The notes beneath the pieces were generated by a model, which made no database searches, was not told where the DNA came from, and saw nothing but the letters and a program-made list of their open reading frames with translations. The position numbers were made by a program, and so were the translations under genes. Below, one piece after another: positions 7,620 through 18,100 of a DNA stretch of 45,933 nt. Origin of the DNA: a bacterium (GTDB lineage: Bacteria > Zhuqueibacterota > QNDG01 > JAGLOF01); the NCBI GenBank assembly GCA_016934955.1, contig JAFGRY010000002.1, positions 1 through 45,933 of the forward strand. Reading direction: 5' to 3'. Every line of letters starts with the position of its first letter. Position 1 is the first letter of the stretch.

Positions 7620-7697
7620 TCCGGCCGGCATCATCGTGTATCCCGCAGCTGTTTCCTTTCACCAATCCATGCCTGACAGTATCTCACGGAGTATTCA

Positions 7698-9092
7698 ATG
7701 TCCCGAAAACAATCTGAAATGCCCATCGGTCTTGCCGTCATCCCGGTTCTTTTCCTGATCGCTTCCCTCACCTATGTTATCGGGGTATTGAAGCAGACGC
7801 CCCATATTCCCCTGATTCTTTCCGTTGCGGTGGCCGCGATAATCGCCGGCATCCGGGGAAAGACCTGGAAATCGATCCGCGAGGGTATGGTGCACGGCAT
7901 CACCCTCGCCATGAACTCCATCCTTATCCTCATTATCGTCGGCACCATGATCGGCACCTGGATTCTCGGCGGCGTGGTGCCCACCATGATCTACTACGGC
8001 CTGAAAGTGCTGTCGCCCGGCATCTTCCTGGCCGCCACCATGGTGATCTGCTCCGTGATCGCCCTGGGAACCGGGTCATCCTGGTCCACTGCGGGCACCA
8101 TCGGCGTTGCCCTCATCGGTGTGGGCAGCGGTCTCGGTATACCGACGCCCATGGTTGCCGGAGCGATCATCTCCGGCAGCTATTTCGGTGACAAGATGTC
8201 GCCGCTCTCGGACACGACCAATCTCGCCCCCGCTGTCGCGGGAACCGATCTTTTCTCCCACATAAGACACATGGTCTACACGACCACACCGGCGTACATA
8301 ATCGCCCTTGCGCTCTACGCGCTGCTGGGGCTGAAATTCGCCAGGGGGGAGATGAATGTCGAGAACATTCAGATCATTCTGCAGACGATCAGCGCCAACT
8401 TCATGGTCCACCCGGTGCTGCTGCTGCCGCCGCTGCTGGTCATCGTCATGGTGGTGAAGCAGGTCCCCCCCCTGCCGGCCCTGCTGGGAGGCACGGCCAT
8501 CGGCGGCATTCTGGCGGTTATCTTCCAGCACAGTTCTCTCCTCGATGTGATTGTTTCCGCGCATAACGGGTATGTGTCGAACACCGGGGTCGTCATGGTC
8601 GACGACCTGCTCACCCGGGGAGGCCTCATGAGCATGATGGAGACCGTGGCCCTGATCATCTGCGCCCTCTCTTTCGGCGGGATCATGGAGCGCTCCGGCG
8701 CCCTCTCCGCCATTGCCGCGGCGCTGATCAAACGGGTCAGGCGTACCGGCTCGCTGGTGGCGACGACGATTTTCAGCTGCATCGGCATGAACACCATCGC
8801 CTCCGACCAGTATATGGCCATTGTCATCCCGGGACGAATGTACAAGGCCGCCTTCGACGCAAAAGGGCTGCACCCGAAAAATCTCAGCCGCTGTCTCGAG
8901 GATTCAGGCACTCTCTCCTCACCGCTCATTCCCTGGAACAGCTGCGGCGCCTTTATGGGCAAAACACTGGGTGTCGACCCGCTGCACTACCTGCCCTATG
9001 CGTTTCTCAACCTCCTGACACCGATGGTCTCGATCCTCTTCGGGTATACGGGCATCACCATGCACAAGCTGGACCCGGAGCAAGAAGCATAA
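7698..9092 (+). CDS. nhaC: Na+/H+ antiporter, NhaC family
   Basis: This 464-residue inner-membrane protein has about 11-12 hydrophobic segments, typical for NhaC-type antiporters that exchange external protons for internal Na+. Family features include the unwound region GTGSSWSTAGTIGVALIGVG (about 117-136) and SGSYFGDKMSPLSDTTNLAP in the first half. The second half carries the counterpart DQYMAIVIPGRMY and SRCLEDSGTLSSPLIPWNSC. Some family members instead carry malate/lactate or amino acids, so cation specificity is inferred. The start is supported by GGAG 8 bases upstream. It is 35 bp from the downstream ComEC gene and may be cotranscribed with it. Confidence 0.88.
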   Translation: MSRKQSEMPIGLAVIPVLFLIASLTYVIGVLKQTPHIPLILSVAVAAIIAGIRGKTWKSIREGMVHGITLAMNSILILIIVGTMIGTWILGGVVPTMIYYGLKVLSPGIFLAATMVICSVIALGTGSSWSTAGTIGVALIGVGSGLGIPTPMVAGAIISGSYFGDKMSPLSDTTNLAPAVAGTDLFSHIRHMVYTTTPAYIIALALYALLGLKFARGEMNVENIQIILQTISANFMVHPVLLLPPLLVIVMVVKQVPPLPALLGGTAIGGILAVIFQHSSLLDVIVSAHNGYVSNTGVVMVDDLLTRGGLMSMMETVALIICALSFGGIMERSGALSAIAAALIKRVRRTGSLVATTIFSCIGMNTIASDQYMAIVIPGRMYKAAFDAKGLHPKNLSRCLEDSGTLSSPLIPWNSCGAFMGKTLGVDPLHYLPYAFLNLLTPMVSILFGYTGITMHKLDPEQEA

Positions 9093-9127
9093 TCCGATTA
9101 TAGAAGCAGGACAATAATTCAGGAGGA

Positions 9128-11521
9128 ATGTCAGGTTTCAGGATGAGAGACCTGCCCGCATTGAAAACCGCACTGCCGGTCGCCGCCGGTATTGTCGCGG
9201 CGCGCTGCCTGTCGCCGCCCGTGCTGCCGCTCTTCACCGTCATGCTGCCGCTCACCGCGGCGGCATGCCTGCTCACCGCCAGATGCTCCCGCCGCCGGAC
9301 CGGAGACATCGCCGTAACGGTGCTCCTCGTGGCGCTGGGGGCGCTGCGCTACGCGCAGCAGGGTGTCGTCCCCCCGAACGATATCAGGCGCCTTGCCGGC
9401 TCCCGGGTCACCCTGGGCTGCCGTCTGCTCGACGCCAGGCAGCGACGCGGCGGCGGCTGGATGCTCACCGCGGAAGCGGACACGGCGTACAGCGGGCGGG
9501 GTCCTGAAAAAGTGCGCGGCAGGCTGATCGTCTACACCGCCTCACCGGCCGCGGCCGCACTCGTGTATGGAGACGACATCGTGGTGCGGGGGCGCCTGGC
9601 GGCACCGGACGGGGAACGAAACCCCGGCGGATTCGATTACCGGGCCTTCCTGGCCGCGCGCGGTATTCATTCACTGCTCTACGCGGACAGGCACAACGGC
9701 CTCAGCAGCCGCGGACGCGCCGGCGGAAACGGAATCAACAGCTTCCTGATCCAGCCGGCCCGAAACGGCATGAAACACGCCTTTCTCGCCTGCAGCGGTC
9801 CTGAAAGCCTCGAGTTTCTCACCGCGCTTCTGCTCGGGGACAAGAGCTCCCTCGATCCGGAACTGAAAGAGAGGTTCGCCCGCGCGGGCGTGGTGCACGT
9901 GCTGGCGGTCAGCGGCCTGCACGCGGGCTTCGTGCTGCTCATCATCAGCAGCATCTGCTCCCTGCTGCGGTTGGGGCGGCACGTCGGCACGATCAGCACC
10001 CTCATCGGTCTCTATCTCTACGTGCAGCTCACCGGCTGCGGGGCGCCGGTGGTCAGGGCATCGCTCATGGCGGGGTTCTACCTGACCGGCAGACTCCTCG
10101 AGCGGGACACCAATCCTTTCAATCTCATCGGCGCGGCGGCCCTCACCCTCATGCTGATCAATCCCCTGCAGCTCTTCGACCCGGGGTTTCAGCTCAGCTT
10201 CGCGGCGGTCATCTCCATACTCTATATCTATCCCCGTCTCAGGGAGGCGCCGCTGATCGGACGGCTCTGCCGCGTTAAACGGCCGTTCTTTATATCTCCG
10301 CTGATCCAGGCCGTGCTCGTCTCGCTCGCGGCCCAGCTCGGCACCCTGCCCCTCACCGCCGGCTATTTTCAGCGCATCTCCCTCATCGCCCTGCTTGTCA
10401 ATCTCGCTGCCGTTCCCCTGGCCGGCCTGATCACGGCCCTGGGGTTCACCACCTGGTTCGCCTGGGGCATCGACTCCGGGATGGCGTCGGTCTACGGCGG
10501 CCTCAACCGGGAGCTGATCGCGCTTCTCACGAAGCTGGTGTCGGCCGCCGGCTCCCTCTCCTTTGCCTCGGTCCCGGTTCCCGCCCCCGGCCTGCCGCTT
10601 TCAATCGTCTATCTGGCAGCCCTCGTCCTGCTGCTCAACCTCAGGCGGAGGCGGACGGTCACGGCGATGCTCATCACCATCGGGCTCATGCTCAACCTGC
10701 ACATCTGGCCCCGGGCCCTTGCCGCCTCCGAACGCACGCTCCGCTGGATCCAGTTCGACGTGGGCCAGGGAGACGCCGCCCTGCTGCGGCTGCCCCGGGG
10801 AAGGACCATCCTCATCGACGGCGGCGACCGCACGCCCGCCCGGGATTACGGCGAGGCAGTGATCCTCCCCTTCCTGCAGCGGGAAGGGATCCGCCGGCTC
10901 GACCTGGTCATCGCCACCCATCCCCACAACGACCACATCGGCGGCCTGCTCAGCGTGGTGGAGAATGTGCGGGTGGACCTGATGGCGATGTCGCCTTCGG
11001 GGCTGCGGACGGACCTCTATCGCGGCCTATTGGGCATTGCAAAGGAAAAGGGCATACCGCTCATGAGGGTGAGCGGCCGTGACACCCTGCGCTGGGACGG
11101 GGTAATGCTTGTTATGGCGCAACAGTACCGGAGCGGAAAGGGGGATGATCCGATCGAGGACCCGAACAACATGAGCATCGTCACCCGGGTGCGGTTCGGC
11201 CGCACGAACCTGATGTTCATGGGGGACGCGGAGACCGGGGCGGAGTTCGCCCTGCTGCAGCACGGGTTCCCCCTGGCCTGCGACGCGATCAAGGCCGGGC
11301 ACCACGGCAGCCGCACCTCCAGTTCCCCGCCGTTTCTCGCCCGGGCGGCGCCGGGCCTTGCGGTAGTGTCTGTCGGTCAGGGAAACCGCTACCGCCACCC
11401 TTCGGCCGAGGTGATGGAGCGGTACACGCGGATGCACGCCGATGTCTACAGGACGGATGAACAGGGCGCAGCCGTGATCGTCAGTGACGGGAGGACATGT
11501 GAGGTGAAGGAGTGGCGGTGA
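9128..11521 (+). CDS. comEC: ComEC/Rec2-family DNA uptake channel protein
   Basis: This 797-residue protein has the full ComEC layout. N-terminal membrane segments are followed by a DUF4131/OB-type periplasmic domain (about 75-190). The competence transmembrane domain (about 225-500) holds the family motif HVLAVSGLHAGFVLL. A C-terminal metallo-beta-lactamase-like domain starts near residue 540 (FDVGQGDAALLRLPRG, ILIDGGD, then the metal motif THPHNDHIGG at about 597-606 and a later GHHGS). ComEC carries single-stranded DNA across the inner membrane during transformation. AGGAGG lies almost against the ATG at 9128, which is too close; the in-frame ATG at 9143 is an alternative start. It converges on the transposase gene 14 bp away. 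Confidence 0.93.
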   Translation: MSGFRMRDLPALKTALPVAAGIVAARCLSPPVLPLFTVMLPLTAAACLLTARCSRRRTGDIAVTVLLVALGALRYAQQGVVPPNDIRRLAGSRVTLGCRLLDARQRRGGGWMLTAEADTAYSGRGPEKVRGRLIVYTASPAAAALVYGDDIVVRGRLAAPDGERNPGGFDYRAFLAARGIHSLLYADRHNGLSSRGRAGGNGINSFLIQPARNGMKHAFLACSGPESLEFLTALLLGDKSSLDPELKERFARAGVVHVLAVSGLHAGFVLLIISSICSLLRLGRHVGTISTLIGLYLYVQLTGCGAPVVRASLMAGFYLTGRLLERDTNPFNLIGAAALTLMLINPLQLFDPGFQLSFAAVISILYIYPRLREAPLIGRLCRVKRPFFISPLIQAVLVSLAAQLGTLPLTAGYFQRISLIALLVNLAAVPLAGLITALGFTTWFAWGIDSGMASVYGGLNRELIALLTKLVSAAGSLSFASVPVPAPGLPLSIVYLAALVLLLNLRRRRTVTAMLITIGLMLNLHIWPRALAASERTLRWIQFDVGQGDAALLRLPRGRTILIDGGDRTPARDYGEAVILPFLQREGIRRLDLVIATHPHNDHIGGLLSVVENVRVDLMAMSPSGLRTDLYRGLLGIAKEKGIPLMRVSGRDTLRWDGVMLVMAQQYRSGKGDDPIEDPNNMSIVTRVRFGRTNLMFMGDAETGAEFALLQHGFPLACDAIKAGHHGSRTSSSPPFLARAAPGLAVVSVGQGNRYRHPSAEVMERYTRMHADVYRTDEQGAAVIVSDGRTCEVKEWR

Positions 11522-11535
11522 GGGGCAATGATTGT

Positions 11536-12132
11536 TTAATGCCCGGGACTGCTCCGATACCAATTGCGGGGATTGTTTAAAATATATCGGGAGACTCTGA
11601 CATATGCATCTTCATCCCGGATAATACGATCATAATACCGCCGCTGCCAGGCGAATGCGGAATCGATGCGCCGTGCCTGCATCGAAACCGCCGACTTGAA
11701 TCCCCGGATGATCGCCCCCAGGTTTTTCCGTTGCGGACCGAAAACGTTCCCGGTGTTCCCGTTCCCGGTGTTGTACCGGTTTTCCCCGATGGTAATGATG
11801 CCGTGGACATGGTCGGGCATCACCACGTATGCGCCCAACGTGATATGCATGTCGGGCCGGATGTGCGGGATCGCCGCCCATTCCGACGCCGCGATGCGCC
11901 CGATGGGTGATAATTTCACCACATACAAATGTTGTATGCCGTTACCCCGTAGAGGCGCAATGCATTGCGCCATTTCATTATCGTTTAACGACGTGGTCCG
12001 CACCACATCCCCGAAAACCCGCATGCGGTGTTTCGTGCATATCGTAATGAAATAGGAACCGGCATTGCCGTAATCCCAATGCCGGAATCGTGTCGTATCA
12101 ACGCGGTATCTGTTGCGGAATGTACTGTTCAT
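11536..12132 (-). CDS. REP-associated tyrosine transposase (RAYT, IS200/Y1 type)
   Basis: This 198-residue single-strand DNA transposase of the Y1/HUH class has its characteristic segments in order. They are GSYFITICTKHR (about 26-36), the metal-binding HUH motif in YVVMPDHVHGIITI, the segment FAWQRRYYDRIIRDE, and the catalytic-tyrosine region RYILNNPRNW near the C-terminus. RAYTs are domesticated relatives of IS200 transposases that act on REP palindromes. Residues 45-72 have no counterpart in the family and come from an 84-bp insertion described separately. Without it the protein reads VFGDVV-KLSPIGRIAASEW, the normal family sequence. The frame remains open, so the protein may still be made. 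Confidence 0.88.
   Translation of the reverse strand: MNSTFRNRYRVDTTRFRHWDYGNAGSYFITICTKHRMRVFGDVVRTTSLNDNEMAQCIAPLRGNGIQHLYVVKLSPIGRIAASEWAAIPHIRPDMHITLGAYVVMPDHVHGIITIGENRYNTGNGNTGNVFGPQRKNLGAIIRGFKSAVSMQARRIDSAFAWQRRYYDRIIRDEDAYVRVSRYILNNPRNWYRSSPGH
11917..12008 (-). mobile_element. In-frame REP/MITE-like insertion inside the RAYT gene
   Basis: Two identical 8-bp direct repeats CACCACAT (11917-11924 and 12001-12008) flank 76 bp. The 76-bp core contains the perfect 18-bp palindrome GGCGCAATGCATTGCGCC (11954-11971). Smaller inverted pairs lie at both ends, such as ATACAA/TTGTAT at the left and GTGGT/ACCAC at the right. Removing one repeat plus the core (84 bp, 28 codons) restores a normal RAYT sequence. 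The layout is that of a small palindromic element inserted with target duplication. Confidence 0.8.
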
Positions 12133-12191
12133 GCCGTCCTGGCCCTGAACTAATTGTCATCTCCACCGGTCATCCCGCCGGTCGAATGCTC

Positions 12192-15100
12192 TCATTCAAA
12201 CTCCCCCGTCACCCCGAACGCCGCCCAGGCGCTGGGCTGGGGGTTGACCTGCTCCCGCACCCAGAGCTGAGCCAGGCGAAGCGCATCGGCGGTTCGCATG
12301 CCCTGCTGCAGATGACGGTAGAACCGCTTGATCAGAACCGCCGTGGCCAGATCGTCCACTTTCCAGAGGCTGGTGACCAGCGCCGGCGCACCGGCGTAAA
12401 TGAATCCCCGGGTCAATCCCACGATATCGTCCCCGCCGGCGATGCGCCCCAGTCCCGATTCACAGGCGCTCAGAGTCACCAGCGAACAGTTGAGATCCAG
12501 TCCGAACAGTTCATGCGCCTCCAGCCGGCCGTTATTGCCGCCCGCCGGGGCGAGCAGCAGGGCGGAGAAAAGCGGCGCCTCCGGGTTGAATTCAGCGTGA
12601 CAGGCGAAATGCACGATGTCGAAGTCCGGCAGCCGGGCGGTGACCGCCTGTTCCGTGGCTCCGGCGCCGGCCAGCACCGTCACCTGCGGATAGGTCCGCT
12701 GCAGCGTGCTCACCTCCCTGGCCGCAAAGGGCAGATCCAGTTCCGGACCGAGAGCGGGATTGCTCACCGCCAGAATACGGGGATTATCCGGTCGCGGCCG
12801 GGATGCGGCCCTGGACCGGCAGTATCCGAACACCGTAGAACTGGGCGCGAGTGAGAGAGAGTACTGTTCCAGCAGAACTCCGCCTTCACTGTTCTCCAGG
12901 GCGCCGAAGGGACAGTAGTGGAGAATCGCGTGGGGGACGATCACCAGATGGCGCACGCCCCTGAGTCTCGCCTCCACCGGGCGAATGAGCAGATCATAGA
13001 GCCGCTGCGCCTCCATATCGGCTGAAAGAAATGAGATGATCATATTCCGGAATCCCCGGACCGTTTCATCCAGGGACGCACCGGTGACCGTCACCTGTTC
13101 CGCGTACACACCGCCCAGCTTCACCACCCAGATAACGATCTGATCACCATGCACGAAATACTCGATGAGGGCCGTCGAATCGGACAGCTGCGCTTCGATT
13201 GCCGCGACCGTAATCGGTTCCACCATGATCAGGTCCGCCGATTCCGGGTGCTGCGCCTGAAACGCGGTGACCTCTTCCGTATACCTGTTTTCCAGACGAC
13301 CCAGTTCCTCACGCACCCGGGCAATCTCCCCGGTCAGCGCCGGGGTACGCGCGCCGGGGCGGGACTCCAGCGATCCGAGCCGGTAGCGGTAATCGTCGAT
13401 TGAATCCCGCAATGCCGAAGTGATCGCCATGCCCGCGCCCGCGGATCCGCCGGCCGCCGCGGACCGGACCGCGAGCATGTCGATGAAACTGCGGGATTTC
13501 GCCCGCTCGGCGAAGGCCAGGGCGTCCGCCGGCCGTCCCAGCGCGAGAAAATAGGAGATGACATCCGCGTACAGGTCCGCCTTGTCTTCCAGGAATCCCT
13601 GTTTGAACGCCTCGGCGCTCAGCGACTGCCGCATGGTCTCCACCACACCCGCCGCCCGCTGGTAATCCCGGATCGCGTCGGTAACGGCGGAGAGTTCGCG
13701 GCTGGTCTTCGCTTTTCTCCAAAGCAGCCGCCACTCCAGGTCGGGCATGGTGTAATCGCCGAGATAGACCAGCCCGCTGTCGAGCACGGCCGCGGCCTCG
13801 CGGTAGCGGCCCGCGTCATGCAGACAAATTCCCAGCCCGTAGCAGGACTGTACGATGTTCCTGGTGTCCCGCAGCTCCCTCGAGAGGGAGAGGCTCTTTC
13901 GCAGCAGGGGGATCCCCTGGGAAGGCAGGTTCATGCGCGCCTTGAGAATACCGAGGTTGCGGTACCCGTAGGCAAGCCCCGCCCGGGAATCGATGGCGGT
14001 GTCGATGGCCACTGCGTGGCTGAAATAGGCTTCCGCTTCCTCGAGACGCGATTCCCGCAGGGAGAGAATGCCGAGATTCTTGAGAATCGCGGACTGGTCC
14101 TCCCTGCTGCCGGTGGATTCCGCCAGATCGTAGGCGTGATTCAGCTGTTCCCGGGCCCGGCCGGTCTCCCCCAGCCCCATACTGATCAGTCCCTGGGTCG
14201 CGTATCCCATGCTGAGGAGTTTTTCATTGTTGTTCTCTTTGAACACCGCCAGCGCTTCGTTCTGATAGATCATTGCCTGTCTGAAATCGCCTTTTTTCCA
14301 GGAGACGTTCGCCAGGTACTGCACACCCTGGGCAGCCTGCAGCGGCCGGTCGAGAATCATGAAGAGATCTCTGCCCCGTATCTGGTGCGCAATCGCCTCG
14401 TCATACCGCGACATCTTTTCCGACGCCAGTCCCAGCATCTGATACCCGGACGCGATCTCAAAGCGCAGATCGTCGCCCCCCCCGCCTTCCAGCAGCGAAA
14501 TCCCGGTCCTCAGGTCCTCCCGGGCCTGCCAGGCATCTTCCGCCTCCAGATGGATCCGCCCCTTGCGCAGCAGCGCCCGGCCCAGCTCAACCGTGTCACC
14601 CAGCTCGGTGTAGAGACTGCAGGCTCTCGCGGCCCATATCTCGGCCTCGGCCCACTTGCGGTCAAGCATCAGGATCATAGCCATCTCACGGCTGGAGGCA
14701 GCCTCTTCACCGGGGTTTCCCCGCTCTTCAGCGAGCCGGTTGTAGCGGCTTTGTGTTTCAGCCGCGTCGCCGAGCCTGCCCTCACGACGGTAAAAGGCGA
14801 TGAGATTTCTCAGGCTCGTCTGCATCTCTTCCGTGTTGCCGGACTGCTGCGCTCTGAGCTGGATGCGCTGCTGGTAGGCCGCGGCCCTGGTCCAGAGTGA
14901 TCCCCGCACCGCCCCCGCCAGAGATATGTCGAGAATTCTTCCCACCAGCACACTGTCCTTGAGAATAGCGGCCATTCCGGCGGCCTGATCGTACATGCTC
15001 AAGGCCCGCCTGAACTCCCCCTGCTGTTCATAAGCCTGCCCCTCGCGTACCCGGGCGACCAGATTCTCCCGGGCGAAAGCGATGCGCTCCTCACTGTCAA

Positions 15101-18100
15101 GCCCTTCAAATCCGATCAGCTGGTACCGTGCCCACTGCCTTTCCGGGAATGCCGCCCGCAGGGCCGCCTGCGCTTCCGCCAGCGCTCCGGCGGCGCTCAT
15201 GGTTTTCAGGGCGCTGTAGAAGGTCCGGCTCCAGAGCGCTTCCGCATCCCTGTCAGCGGGGCCGCTTCTCTCTATAACCGCGGGAACGCCGGCGTAAAGG
15301 AGACTGTAGAAAAAGGCGAGGGATCCGCTATGCGACCGGCCCTGGGACGACGGAAGAATGACCAGGCCGGCCTTGAGTTCGGTGTCAAAAAGGTCGAAGG
15401 CACGAATGTAGCCGTCTTCATGCCCGTCGGGATAGAGAACGATAGCGGAGTTGAACGGGTCGTTCTCATAGAGCAGCGACCACCGTTCCAGGTGAATGAT
15501 ATCAGCATCGGGCATCCTCTCTCTCACCGCCGATTCAGCGGCGGCTTCCCGGGATGTCAGACGGATCACGGTGCCCGCCGTTTCCCCCAGGGCCGCGCTC
15601 AACGGTTCATCGGAGGGCGCACCCGCGAAAAGCGCCGTCTGCCGGCCCACTTTCCGCTGCGCCCTGGCCAGCGGATAGAGTGTCAGCGCCGGCGCGTAGA
15701 CGAGATCGACCCGGTCGGCCAGCAGAAATCCGTCCCTGCCGAGGGCGGCAAAGGGAACGTCCCAGAGCTCACGATCGGGGACGATCAGCAGCGTGCCGTA
15801 ATTGTCGATGCGGCTCTCCACCGGTTCCAGCAGCAGGTCGGTGAGCTGCCGCAGCGCGGACTCGTCCTCGCTGTCGCGCAGGCGGGCGATGATGGCCGAC
15901 ATCTCATCCCGCCCGGCATCGACAACGGTCATCATGGTCGTATCCCGGTCCACGGTCCAGATGAGGGTGCAATCCCCGTTCATGGCATAGACCAGGGCGC
16001 CCATTCCCTTTTTCAGCGAGAGCGCCGCCCCCCGGACATCGGGCGGCTCAATACCGCTGAGCCAGGCGAGCACCGGATCATCCACGCGAATGCCGGCGAC
16101 GACGTCCTCGTATTCCTGCCTCAGGGAACGCTGTTCCCGCCGCAGCGCGGCAAGCGCCGAGAGGGATGCTCCCGAGGCTTCCTCCGCGGCAACGGCGTTA
16201 TCGAGATCCCAGAGGCGGGATTTTATAAATCTGAGATTGCTCCAGAGAATCTTGTGCCGCTCTCGTTTCAGCACCGGCGGGCGCCGCATCAGCATGTCTG
16301 CGGCCTGTTTTTGCCTGCCCCGTTCCGCGGCGGCCAGGGCCTCGGTGGTTTTCCCCCGGCGCGCCATTTCAAGGGCCGCGTCGATATAGAGGGTGCGGCG
16401 GTCGCTCCTGTCCGAACGGATCTCTTCACTGCGGTCGCTCCTGACCGGACTTGCCTCCAGCTGATCCATGGCCCTCGTGTAGAGCTGCAGCACCGAATCC
16501 CGCGCCGCGATCCCTTCCCCGCGGTTCCGGCCCGCCGTCAATGCCGCCCTCAGATAGGTGACCCGCCAGATGAGATCCCGCCGTTCTTCCGCTTCCAGGG
16601 CCGTCAGGCTCTTTTCCGCCCGGAGAAGCGCCTCCTGCAGACTGCCGCCGAGACGGCTTACCTCCGCTGCGTTCTTGAGAATCTCGCCGCGGCTGACCGC
16701 CCGGTCGCCGGCCGCCAGGGCGGCCTGAAAGCAGGAATCGGCGCTGGCAAGCAGCGAAAACGTCTGTACGGCCCCGGCCAGCTGTTCGGGGCCGCTGACA
16801 TCAGCGCCGGTGCGATTCGCGGCGATCCCGGTGTAGAGTGTTCCCAGGGAGGCGAGCAGAGCCGCTCTGTCTTCCTCGGACGGCGTATACTCTTTGTATG
16901 TCCTGTCCAGCTCCCTGCTGATCAGGCGCAGGGAGGCCCGGGCAAGCGAGTCCGCCCCCGTACTCTCGAGCATCGCCATGGCCGAACTGCCCTGGTTCAG
17001 CAGGTTCGCGTACAGGCCCCGCATGTCCCGGCTCTTGCGGCACTGTTTCCGGGACCGTTCAAAGAAGTCCCAGGCATCTGCATACCGCGTCCACTGAAAG
17101 TGCAGCCGCCCGAGGCGGTGCAGGGAAATGCGGACGGCGAGTCTGTCTTCCTGCCGCTGAAAGAGGTCCAGGCGCCGCTCTTCATAGGTGACGGCCTCGG
17201 CGAACTGTTTCATCGATTCATAACTGCGGCTGATCAGCCCGTAGAGCAGGGCCGCGTCATCGGCCCTGGTGAATCCTTCCGAGGAGGAACCGCCCAGCTC
17301 ATCCATGGTCCAGACGGGAATGGAGAGGCCCAGTATTTCTATTCTCAGCTTGCTCCCGGCCACCGGTTCGACCGAGAATCCTTCGGCCTCGAGAATCGAG
17401 GCGGCCCTGAGAGCGTAGGCAAGGGTCAGATCGGCTTCACCCAGCAGATGGTAGTTGAAGGCGATATTGCGATATCCCCGCTCCGCGTCTTCCAGCCGTC
17501 CGGCGGCCTCGTCTTTCACCGCCAGATCCTCATAGATCATCACCGCCTGTTCATAATCGCCGCTGATCTGATAGAGAAACGCCGTCTGCCGCCGGGTGCG
17601 CCGGGCATCGCCGTACCTCCCCATGGCGCGGTAGACCGAGGAGGCCGTCTCCAGAAAGACGACAGCCTGTTCCGTATTCTCGCCGGTGACACCGCAGCGT
17701 CCCGCTCGTTCGTAGAACGTCGCTTTCTCGGGAAGAGAGGCGAAGGCGGTATCCAGCTGCAGCCGGTAGGTATAATATCTGAAAGCGTTCCGGTACCCGA
17801 ATTCACCCAGATTGAAATAGTTGTTTGCCAGGTTCTGGGCCAGGTAGGTCTCCATCTCCCGGTCGCGCGTTTCATCGTTCAATTCCAGGGCGGTGGTCAG
17901 CACGTCGATGGCTTTTTCAGTGTACCCCGTCTCCCCTTCCTCATCCCTGCCGGGAAGAATGCTCGCCACCATTCTCAGCGGCGCGATCAGCACCCTGCCG
18001 ATCTTCTCCAGCGTGCCCGGGGTTTCCATCTCTTTGCGAAGCGCGAGATTCTCCAGCAGCTCATAGTTATAACCGAGCGTGCGGTAGGGATAGATGAGGC

